Source: Glebionis coronaria (lineage: Eukaryota > Streptophyta > Magnoliopsida > Asterales > Asteraceae). From it: a stretch of 64,000 nucleotides of DNA. The stretch covers positions 21,911,224 to 21,975,223 of the forward strand of contig CM046876.1 of the NCBI GenBank assembly GCA_025667525.1, given 5' to 3'. The translations under genes and the position numbers were made by a program. This document shows, piece after piece, positions 22,219-31,310 of the stretch. Below the pieces are notes generated by a model. That model made no database searches, had not been told where the DNA came from, and worked only from the letters and a program-made list of their open reading frames with translations. Position 1 is the first letter of the stretch; each line of letters opens with the position of its first letter.

Positions 22219-22764
22219 TAGTCTCTCTCCTTTAAATAAATCTCTTCCCGAGATTATAATGGTAACATAATAGGCGTTCAAATTCTTTCTTAGAATTTTA
22301 TTACCATATTATGAAAATAGCTTTATTGTTGGTATTTAGTTTTAAACCAATCTCTTCTATCATCATTTTTATCAAAAATGGATATATATGAAATATCATT
22401 CATATTTTAGTGATCAAAATCATTTTATTACTTCATAAAAATTTAGTTTAATATCGAATGGAATATTGAAAACATACCAGTTAATCACATAAATCTTCCT
22501 TAGATTCCAAAATACGAAAAGGATTTTGATTATTACTGAGTTCTTTGGGAAACTCAAGTCAATATGTCATTGCTAAATTCAAAATCTTGAATTGATTATC
22601 TCATTTATCAAAGTCAATTTGGGTAATTAATAGAAAAACATCCTTCTCACATAAATACTATTTAATATGGTCTAATTTCTCATTCGTAGTGAGGAATTTT
22701 CATCAAAATAATCTATTGGATTATCTTAAATCACCATTTTAATCCAGCAGATTCTTAACATAAT
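22219..22764 (-). other. Gypsy B polypurine tract and untranslated region
   Basis: Polypurine tract at 22219-22236, then about 500 bp shared (to 22640) with Gypsy A. Nothing coding until the integrase remnant. Confidence 0.6.
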
Positions 22765-23310
22765 TCAACGTTCTATGAAGCTACATTCTAATATAATCTT
22801 TCCAATAGTTTCATGTACTAATTTGGGTTTCACAAGTTGAAAATCTCCAACTTTAGCCCAGCAGATACGTAAAAGGCACTTCTTTCGATAGAGTGCTTCA
22901 AATAGTATTGCTTTAATTCTAGCATGAAAACAATTGTTACACGGGAAAATATTACCAATGATAAGTGTCCTTCCAAAATTTATAACACATACATGGAGTA
23001 TGTAGTTTAGTATTTGGATAGTTTTTCCACTTAACACATTAGTATACCTATATCAATTTTTATATACTTTTAGGATCAAGATGTGAAACACTCGTCACGA
23101 TCTTAGATGATAGATATTGATACTCTATGTAAACAGATTATTTCACATATAATCTTGTTAGAGTTTCCATATTATCAATTTCCTAAAGAGGAATAAATCT
23201 TTTAGTTCTAGTAAAATATTTGACAATGATCCGGATGGCATCATGTCTACTTGAAGTAACAAAATCCTCATTGTTCTTTCCTATTTCCGTGGAGAAAATT
23301 TAGGTTGAAC
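22765..23310 (-). pseudogene. Gypsy B integrase fossil
   Basis: The minus-strand translation shows Gypsy integrase landmarks in order, through several frames and stops. First is a core-like patch HDAIRIIVK (about 23220-23250), where the residue expected to be catalytic Asp is Lys. Next comes DNMETLTRLYVK (23142-23176) with a stop just after. Then the open block 22765-23037 has VINFGRT, ILFEALYRKKCLLRICWAKVG and PKLVHETIGKI, typical of the chromovirus-like integrase C-terminal half. The long 5' part of pol is absent: gag zinc-finger remnants lie only ~570 bp upstream, so the reverse transcriptase was deleted. Confidence 0.75.
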
Positions 23311-23875
23311 TAGTAAGTCGGATGACTTAATAATATAAGGATTTCAGAGTTTCTTCGAGCTGAATGGAATACTTCACATTCCAACTATTTACAAATATCA
23401 AATTTAAGACGAACATTGTCGTATCTTCTAATATACTATATAGTAATATACGTAATATCTTACTTAGTATTTTTATGTTTATTAGGTCTGTACTTTGTCT
23501 TATATTGAATATTCTTAAGTCCATTTACAAATTCTTACTAATATAAAGATGCGTCCAACTTTATACAAGGAAGAAATCATAAATTTCGTGATTTAGATTT
23601 ATTTATTTGACTGAAAAGCGTCCTAATTCAATCAAATAAATAGAATGTAAATTATTGACTTAGAAATTTACGACATAACACGAATATAAATAAATATTTT
23701 AGTATTTAATATATTTATTATTCCCTTAAATTTCCTTCTTACGTTAACGTATGTAAAACGTTTTGTATATGATATTTAAGAATATGATTTTTTAGAGACG
23801 AACGACGCTTAAATAGAAGATGATATTTTATTCCCTATAAAATACAGAATAATCCTACCAAACATATGATTTATA
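23311..23875 (-). other. Gypsy B deletion junction region
   Basis: About 560 bp separate the gag and integrase remnants where several kb of protease, reverse transcriptase and RNase H would be expected. I recognise no domain here. The sequence is A/T-rich. Confidence 0.4.
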
Positions 23876-23998
23876 AGGCCACTTGCCCTTACAAATCCTA
23901 GTCCAATGATCTAGTATGTTGAAAATCTGACACCGGATGGTGCAAATTTCTGTGTGATACTGGGTGCATTTCTTACACAGAAGAAAATTTCCATCATA
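23876..23998 (-). pseudogene. Gypsy B gag zinc-finger fossil
   Basis: The minus frame reads YDGNFLLCKKCTQYHTEIC, then RCQIFN and DHWTRICKGKW. The spacing of C-X2-C...H...C, then C...H...C, matches the double-knuckle nucleocapsid of Gypsy chromovirus-like gags. One expected Cys is Phe. A stop follows soon after, and the upstream gag is not recognisable. Confidence 0.65.
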
Positions 23999-24313
23999 TT
24001 CATCGTAGGTTAGATTCTAGTTTTCTTGAATTTTATAGAGTTCTTTCATTGCTGAATTTATGCTTTAAGATTTTTCCGATTTTTGCACAGTATTGTGCTT
24101 GATTACCTAATTCATCTTTGGGTAGAGGTGAATGACTCTTTCCAATATATTGGGATTTCAGAAGCGGTAATCTTTCTTCAAAATATTTGATAAAATTCCT
24201 TAATAAACCTTTCTAACAAAATATTCTGATGAAATATTCAGATGAAATTCCATTACAATATTCCATGATAAAATCTTCTGATGAAGGTTTTTCTCATTCT
24301 TTGGAATAGGATC
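23999..24313. other. Gypsy B remnant up to the Copia 3 insertion
   Basis: Probably decayed gag sequence. It contains short ATTCTGATGAAAT-type repeats near 24215-24300. It ends at the Copia 3 LTR, with GGATC as the five flanking bases. Confidence 0.4.
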
Positions 24314-24337
24314 TGTTGGGAATTATTGTTAAGTAGC

Positions 24338-24420
24338 AAGTACCGTTAGTGTAAACTTAAGTACTGTTAGTATTATCAAGTACCGTTAGTGGTAACGTGG
24401 TACATAGTAAGTACTGCTAC
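24338..24420 (+). promoter_or_regulatory. U3 array of four AAGTACYGYTA boxes
   Basis: AAGTACCGTTAGTG (24338-24351), AAGTACTGTTAGT (24359-24371), AAGTACCGTTAGTG (24378-24391) and AAGTACTGCTAC (24409-24420). Three of the four contain CNGTTA, the plant MYB core. Their position upstream of the TATA box suggests an LTR enhancer. Confidence 0.6.
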
Positions 24421-24599
24421 TTATAAAGTAAGTATTGCGATATTGATTAGGACTGATATATCTTTGTATAAGATATGTCATAGTTATAGTTAGAATATAT
24501 CTTATGTGATATACTTTATAGTTAGAATATTGATAATATATCGTCTGTGATATACTTATCTTTATAGAATATTCTAAGGTTTTCTAGGGTTCCTTACTC

Positions 24600-24608
24600 T
24601 ATAAAAGG
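24600..24608 (+). promoter_or_regulatory. LTR promoter TATA box (Copia 3)
   Basis: TATAAAAGG, about 285 bp into the LTR. Confidence 0.6.
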
Positions 24609-24820
24609 AACATAGGTACGATGACATTTATGTATCTCATTCAAGTCGATTAATAAGAGAATCGAATAGTTAAAAGTAATTATGTTCTTCTGTGCTTTAT
24701 AAGTTAGATTCCGCATAAATTATTTAGCTTGAGTAAGATTTCTCAAAGTGTTTTAGTTTGATTACAAACTACTATACTAGTTCATAACAAAATATAGATC
24801 CAACCAAAGGGATCAACAAG

Positions 24821-24832
24821 TGGTATCAGAGC
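24821..24832 (+). other. Primer-binding site, tRNA-iMet type (Copia 3)
   Basis: TGGTATCAGAGC, complementary to the 3' end of initiator tRNA-Met, two bases after the LTR. Confidence 0.92.
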
Positions 24833-24922
24833 TTGTTGAGAAACTCTGAAAAAGAATAACACAACCTTAAAAATTCCCACTCACACTAAAACTCAATGTC
24901 TTAACCTGGTGATAACCCTCAT

Positions 24923-26893
24923 TTGAAAGACATTCCAGATCCTGATCCAATACCACAGGGACAACCTCAAGTTTTGCATCCTGCACCACCACAAGGTGTT
25001 CAAGCCATAGATGCTGTAGTTACTTCTACAACTACAACACCTTCCCATACTCTTTCTGCTGTCAAACTCCCAATTCTCAAGGGTGATAACTATGAGACAT
25101 GGGCTATGCAGATGGAACATTACTTGAATCATACATATCATACTCTATGGCAAATTATCAAGAATGGGAATATAACTAAGAAGTTACACTGCTTGCATGA
25201 TGGTACATGCTATGCTTTACCTGTTGTGACTGCTGAGGAGGTACAAGCAGAGATTAGAGAAAGAAATGCCAAAACTGCTTTGGCTATGGCACTTTCAGAG
25301 GACATCTTACCTAGCTTTCATCACTACAAGGATGCAAAGGCTATGTGGGATGCCATCAAACTTAGATTTGGAGGTAATGACAAATCTAAGAAGATGAAGA
25401 AGATTGTTCGGAAACAAGAATTTAATAACTTCTCAATTTCCAGTATAGAAGGAATCCATGGTGGCTATGAAAGGTTCTGTAAGCTGCTCATTCAATTAGC
25501 AGTTTATGGACAAATATTCCTAATGAAGAAGCTAATCTAAAATTCTTAAGGAGTGTTTCACAAGAGTGGAAAGAAATGGCTATGCACTTCATCACAAGGG
25601 ATGATATGGATACGGTTCCTTTTGATCATCTCTACATCAATCTTAGAGCTTATGAGATGGATGTTAAAGGCGTTGAGGTGACCAAAGAAGCAGCAACAAC
25701 AAAGTCTAGCTTGGCTTTTGTATCAAAAGGTAACGGCGGTACTAACTTTCAAAATACCGCTAGTGGATCAAGCAGCGGTACTTACTTCCAAAATACCACT
25801 GGAGGACTTACAAGAAGTACTTACTCACAAAGTACTGAAGGCAGTCCTATTGTCTCTCAAAATCCACAAGGAAGATCTTCACCATTGTTTAGTGACAATG
25901 ATGCCTTCTCATTCTTTGCTGGACAATACAACATACCAAGATTGACTCTTAATGACTTGTTCCAAATGGATGATGCTGATGTTGAAGAGATGGATCTCAA
26001 ACGGCAAGCTGCTATGATTTCTGTAAGATCTAATAGGTTCTATAAGAAGAAGGGAAGGAAGATGACTGTTGATCCTAATGAGCCATTAGGATATGAAAAG
26101 TCTAAAGTTGAATGCTATAACTGTGGAAGGAATGGACATTTTGCAAGGGAGTGCACTAGAGACAAGGCTGAAAGTAGCAGTCAAAAGTCCAAAAACAGCT
26201 ATAGAACCAGTCCAAGAATTTCTGAAAGCTTTACAAAAGGGAACAGCAGGAGTCCCAAAGGAACCAAAGCATTGGTAATTGTAGATGGACTAGTGAACTG
26301 GGCTGAAGATGGGGAAGAAGAAGAGCTTGGTTTGATGGCTCTCTCACATGAAGATACTGAGGTACATACATGTTCTAAAGATTGTGTTCTTAAATTTAAT
26401 AGTTTCAAAGTAGAACTAGATGAACAGTATCAAAAGATCAACACATGTACTATAGAAACAATGCTTTTAAACAGGGTGTTGCTAAGCTATAGGAAAATAT
26501 AGTTTTGTATAAAAAGGGTCAACAAAACTCTAAAGAGAAAATTAGAATTTTGACTCTTTAAATGAGGGAAAAGATGTGGAAATTAAAGCTTTTGAAAAAC
26601 AACTCTTAAAAATATCAACAAAAAATGAAGCTTTAAAAGCCAGTCTTTATAATGAAAGGGAAGTGATTAATCATTGGCAAAGATCCTCTAAAGGATTGGG
26701 TAAGCTGATTAATTCACAAATGGGGTATTATGATAAATCATGCCTAGGATATATTGAGGACCAACCTGGGATAACTTTAACAGACAAGGACTTATCAAAT
26801 GGGATTTTTGATAGTTCTACTGAGTCAGATGATACTCCTGAAAATGATAGATATGCTGAAGGAATGAAGGCAGTTCCTCCACCATTATCATGA
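24923..26893 (+). pseudogene. Copia 3 gag with zinc knuckle, frameshifted
   Basis: The gag core reads from about 24923: a Pro/Gln-rich lead, then VKLPILKGDNYETWAMQMEH and the UBN2-type helices to 25540. A frame change at about 25540 leads to the second block (25576-26502) with a Ser/Thr/Gly-rich linker and a CX2CX4HX4C knuckle (CYNCGRNGHFAREC). A third block (26576-26893) is coiled-coil-like and acidic. An ATG just after the leader (24896) is followed at once by a stop, so the original start is probably damaged. The protein would package element RNA; this copy is broken at several points. Confidence 0.88.
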
Positions 26894-27171
26894 ATTTTCA
26901 TGCCCCCTATTAATGATACAAGTATAGAGTTAGATGAATCAAAGGCTGTTAATGATTCAAATTCTAGTACTTTGACACAAGATAAATCTGTTGTGACCAA
27001 AAACATTGTTTATCCACCTTTAACGAGGAATTTTGTGTCTGAAGTGTCTAAAACTAGTTCTGCTCCCAAGTAGGTAAAAGCTCCTAGCAAGGCATTGGAT
27101 AATAGTGCAAAACATAATAAAACCAAGAAGGGTGGGATAGGTTTTGAGATAATTAAGTCAAAACAACCTTT

Positions 27172-27820
27172 TTGGTCTTATTTGAGAAGAAAAGGATGTT
27201 ATGTTTGTGGTATCTTAATCATTTTATCAAAGATTGCACTTTACATGAAGATAAAATTGTAAAACAAAAGGCTGTACAAAAGGTCACAGGGAAAAATAAT
27301 GGGAAAAATGCACAGGTTAATAGGCAACAAAGATCTAAAGATGACAAACATAAGTTTGATCATGCTAAAAGGGTAGCTGAACCTCATAACGTCACAAACA
27401 TCTCTACCAAGAACTTTGTTCAAAGAGCAGTACTTATGAAACAAGGTCTAGTACCTTTGAAGTCTGGTAAACTCAAGTACCGTTGGTCAAAAGTCTGTCA
27501 AATCAAAGTCCCACAAGGCTTTTACGAATGTAGTTGAGAAAGATAGAACATCTAGAAGTAAGCCTAATAACAAACCAGTGCAAATGTGGGTTCCTAAAGG
27601 TGAAAAATCATGTGTTCAAGCAAGTACTGCTAAAACAGTATTTAAGTCAAAGAGGTTAAAGGACAAAAAACCCACTTATGTCTTTGATTATTTGACTGGA
27701 ACCATGAAGTATAAGAGTGTGTGTAGTCTTACTGGAAAAAGTACCTATCAAAATCTTAAGTATGTAGGTCCCACAAGATCCGAGCCAAATGTGGCTTGGG
27801 TCCCTGTTAAAAACTAATAA
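27172..27820 (+). pseudogene. Copia 3 gag-protease linker, frameshifted
   Basis: Two overlapping-frame blocks (27172-27537 and 27578-27817). The first carries a decayed Cys/His patch (CLWYLNHFIKDC) and Lys-rich sequence. The second contains VQMWVPKG-like text leading to NVAWVPVKN, a linker often found before the protease in this copia group (from memory). A frame change lies near 27537-27578. Confidence 0.65.
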
Positions 27821-27839
27821 GTTTTGTTTTTGTGCAGGG

Positions 27840-28640
27840 GCATCTAATTGATGAATTAAAAGATAAAGGTATAGTAGATAGTGGATGCTCAGGACACATG
27901 AATGGGAATAAAGATTTCCTTGCTGAATTTGAAGAATTATGAGGTGGACCAGTAGCCTTTAGAGGTAGCAAAGGTAGAATTACTGGCAAAGGGAGAATTA
28001 ATACAGGGAAGTTGGAATTTGAGGATGTGTTCTTTGTAAAAGAATTGAATGAATTCAATCTCTTTTCTGTATCACAAATGTGTGATAAAAAGAACAAGGT
28101 GTTGTTTACAAATACAGATTGCTTGGTGCTCTCTAAGGACTTTGAGATGCCTAAAGAATCTCAAGTACTGCTTAAGGTACCTAGGCAATAAAACATGTAC
28201 ACCTTTAATCTTCATACTATTACTCCAACAGGTGGTATTACATGTTTGCTAGCTAAGGCTTCTAGTCATGAGTCTAATTTATGGCATAGGAGGTTAGGTC
28301 ATGTGAATTTCAAGAATCTTAATAGATTGGTGAATAGAAATTTGGTTAGAGGGTTACCTAACAAATCTTTTCAGAATGATTTCACATGTACTGCTTGTCA
28401 AAAAGGTAAAAGCCATAGAACCTCTTGTAAGACCAAGACTGTTAATTCTGTGACAAAGCATTTGCAACTTTTGCATATGGAATTGTTTGGTCCAGTTTCT
28501 GTTAGGAGCATTAGTCATAAGACCTTTTGCCTAGTTATAACTGATGATTATAATAGATTCAGTTGGGTTTCTCTTTTTAGCTCTTAAGAATGAAACCAAT
28601 GGATTACTTAAGGATTTTATCACTTTAGTTGAAAAGCGGT
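27840..28640 (+). pseudogene. Copia 3 protease and N-terminal integrase, cut by an insertion
   Basis: The protease motif DSGCSGHM starts at 27877, followed by the usual Gly/Lys-rich strand region and FNLFSVSQMCD. Stops lie near 27940 and 28189. The integrase zinc site is intact (WHRRLGH ... CTACQKGK). The first catalytic Asp-containing stretch is altered (HMELFGPVS, Glu for Asp); ITDDYNRFSW follows. After a frameshift near 28585 the frame reads on to VEKR and ends at 28640, where an unrelated LTR-like sequence begins with TGTAAAATCC. The rest of integrase, reverse transcriptase, RNase H and the 3' LTR are missing. Confidence 0.88.
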
Positions 28641-28766
28641 TGTAAAATCCATGATTTTACCATGAGAAAAATGTAATAAAAATTTACCCAATGATACTAG
28701 AACATCTCTCAACCTAGTAATAATTATCGAGTTTCGAGGACGAAACTCAAGATGGCATGTGGATGG
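28641..28766 (+). mobile_element. LTR-start fragment plus Gypsy internal 3' end
   Basis: 28641-28705 (TGTAAAATCCATG...) is repeated with changes at 30911-30975, suggesting an LTR family start. 28712-28766 looks like the 3' end of a Gypsy internal region, with GAGTTTCG (28729-28736) and CGAAACTC (28741-28748) around AGGA. An LTR start follows at 28767. Confidence 0.5.
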
Positions 28767-29315
28767 TGTAAAACCCGAGATTTTTCGTACATTAAATAAT
28801 AGTAAAGTATATTTCAAAAATCTATTTTGAGCGATACAAAAATTATTGGATTTAAAAACAAGACAAAGGTCGCACAATCTGTGTACCGGCAGTTTAAAAA
28901 TTTAAATTATATAATTTATTGTTGAGAGATACTTGATAAAAAGAATTATTAAATTGTTTAATATTTCATTTTAATAATGCACGAAGGGATTAAATGAGAA
29001 GTATCTTATTAAAACGATACTTATTTTTATTAAGACGATATATTTATTGAAACGATGAATAATCATCATTTAAATAAACGAACACATTATTCATATTTAT
29101 AAGTCATATAAATACTTCATTTTATCGGAGAAATTATTTTAAGAACAATGGCGTAATTATCGTAAGACGAATCTACTTTTATAAATCACGAACGAGTCTC
29201 AAATCATTTATTAACAAACATATAATAAAAGTTACACTTTAAGCCCCTGCAAAGTAATTGCAACCTTAACCCCTTAACTATTATAAATCTTGCAAATTGT
29301 TTTTATAACTTTGAA

Positions 29316-29323
29316 ATGGTATA
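29316..29323 (+). promoter_or_regulatory. Probable LTR TATA box (Gypsy Y)
   Basis: A TATATATA run, followed by GTGCAACTAGGGTTT, in an LTR of plus orientation. Confidence 0.4.
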
Positions 29324-30324
29324 TATATGTGCAACTAGGGTTTCATATTCATTCAACCCGAACCCTAAAGCTAAAATACACACACATACTCTAAGTGGCA
29401 GCCGCCACTTTTCCGGCGACACTTTTCCGACGAGTATTTCGGCCACCTATGAAAACTTCCTCCACGACCTTCATTTTAATAGATCGAGTGGATCTATGTT
29501 ATGCACCATCCGAACCACCTTTTTCGTGGTGGTAAACCACGTCACCACCTCCAGCCGCCTTAGTCATCACCACCATCTCCCCGCTGCCATCACTTTTCCT
29601 CCACCAATGTTCATCAGCCGCCACTGTTGAACCACGTGACCACCAACCACGCAGTCGCCACCATTCTCGTTGCTATCACCACCAACAGCCATCCACCCGT
29701 TAGCCACCCATCACCATTCGTGGCTCCTAGCCATTTTTGTGGCCACCACAGCCACCATCGCAACCTCCTGTTTCCATCATCACCACCACCTTCATAGCCA
29801 CCTGCTGCCATCATCTCCACCATGTTCCTCCACCCCTCACGACATCACAGCCACCATAACCACTATCACCATGCAGTCGTGACTCCACCACCTGACCACC
29901 CACCCTTGGCCTACACCCTACTGCCACCACAAAACACCACTACCAGGTGCATGTGCTTACAGCAGCAACCTGGGTTGCATTCGGTTCAAAACCAACAGTT
30001 GGGGTGTTTGGATCTGCTGATTAGCAGCCACGTAAGGGGGTGTTTGCTTTTGGGCAGAAAGTGCATATGGGTGCGTTGGGTTGGCCAAAATCCATACGAA
30101 CATGGCCTAAGATCTGCTGTTAACTAGCTTTGGGGGTGTTTGTATCTGCTGATTAGGGCGCGTTTGGGACTGCAGAAAGATGTTACAGAGCGTTTGGGAC
30201 AGTTGATGACATGCATGCTGCAGAAAGGGGGCTTTTGGGACTGCTAATGACGGCAAATGCATGTTAGATTACGGACTTATAGCGATAGGGGTATGATCCA
30301 GTTGTAATATAAATCTGCATGCAT

Positions 30325-30655
30325 TATAGTTACCACTGTTAGTTGTAATATTCCTACCGTTAGTTATATATTACCAACCGACTACTTAAAACTTACCACT
30401 GTTAGTATTATACTACCAAAAGTTGCCACTATTAGTATTATACTACCAAAAGTTGCCACTTTTAGTATTATACTACAAAAAGTTGCCACTATTAGTGTTT
30501 TACTGCCAAAAGTTACCACTGACAGCTTAACCTAGCCACTGTTTTCATATTTGTACCCACTGATTTTATAAGATAGCCACGGTTTTATTAGAATACCCAC
30601 TGTTTCTACTTAAGTACCCACTGTTGGCTTTAATAAGCCACTGTTGGTACCCGAA
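30325..30655. repeat. 30-bp minisatellite (CCACTGTTAGTATTATACTACC type)
   Basis: Four clear 30-bp units run from about 30390 to 30510 (GCCACTATTAGTATTATACT then ACCAAAAGTT). Diverged units (CCACTG... every 25-35 bp) lie on both sides, to about 30655. Confidence 0.8.
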
Positions 30656-30890
30656 TGACTATTTTAATAGTTTTGGATTAAAAATATTATATTTTTACTA
30701 ACGGGAAACATGTTTTTTATTCAAGATTAATTAATAATAATTTCTTATTAATTATTTTGGAACCCTATAAACTATTAAATAAATTAATAATTTATTTACA
30801 AAGATTACAATACCATACATGTTTTATAAACGTCGGGGGTACATGAAAACAGTAAACGGACGACATGCACACTTAGCAACCATCATAACA

Positions 30891-31310
30891 GTATATATAT
30901 AATAATTAAATGTAAAATCCATGATTTTTACCATGATTTTATGTAATAGATTTTCACCCAATAATCCTAGAACACAAACTCATGTGTTATATTTCTATGG
31001 GTCAAGTGTGAGCTTGCCTAACATGTACATATATTTTACATACATGCTTGTTATAATAAGTTGACTATGTAAGCTATGTACATAAATCAAGTAGTAAAAA
31101 TGCACAACCAACATTTGATTAGACAACACTTAACAAAAATGAGAAATATGTTACATCATGTAATTATAGCCGTGTATATACATGCATATTCAAGGCATGC
31201 CTAGACTTGCTTGGACTAGCCCAAGGTTATGTGTTCCTTATGCTCTAGCCCAACTTAGGGCCCAACACAAGCCCACCCTAGCCTTCGGATAACCTTACAC
31301 GGCATCCCAC
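30891..31310. other. LTR-like debris before the Athila element
   Basis: Starts with a GTATATATAT stretch. From 30911 it matches the LTR-start sequence at 28641 for about 65 bp. It has no genes. The last five bases, CCCAC (31306-31310), would be the Athila target duplication. Confidence 0.4.

Larger units (their letters stand above)
24314..24818 (+). mobile_element. Copia 3: 5' LTR
   Basis: 505 bp from TGTTGGGAATT to GATCAACA, with TGTTG/CAACA inverted ends. It is followed after two bases by the tRNA-iMet primer site. It contains a TATA box and a U3 array of repeated boxes. No 3' LTR lies in the window. Confidence 0.88.
28767..30890 (+). mobile_element. Gypsy Y: probable solo 3' LTR, about 2.1 kb
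   Basis: It begins TGTAAAACCCGAG right after a Gypsy-type internal end and probably ends ...CATAACA at 30890; the end is uncertain without a partner copy. A TATATATA box (about 29318) precedes an ACTAGGGTTTCA leader-like stretch, then a CCACC-rich region (29400-29960). It holds short open frames, none with a recognisable domain. Confidence 0.5.

Noticed and set aside
24821..24832. tRNA gene traces at TGGTATCAGAGC and TGGCGCC sites
   Set aside because: Only the primer-binding 12-18 bases complementary to tRNA ends are present, in LTR context; no cloverleaf can be formed.
29316..30127. Open frames in the CCACC-rich region as genes
   Set aside because: Frames exist on both strands because of low stop density in a repetitive GC-rich stretch; position fits an LTR transcribed leader.
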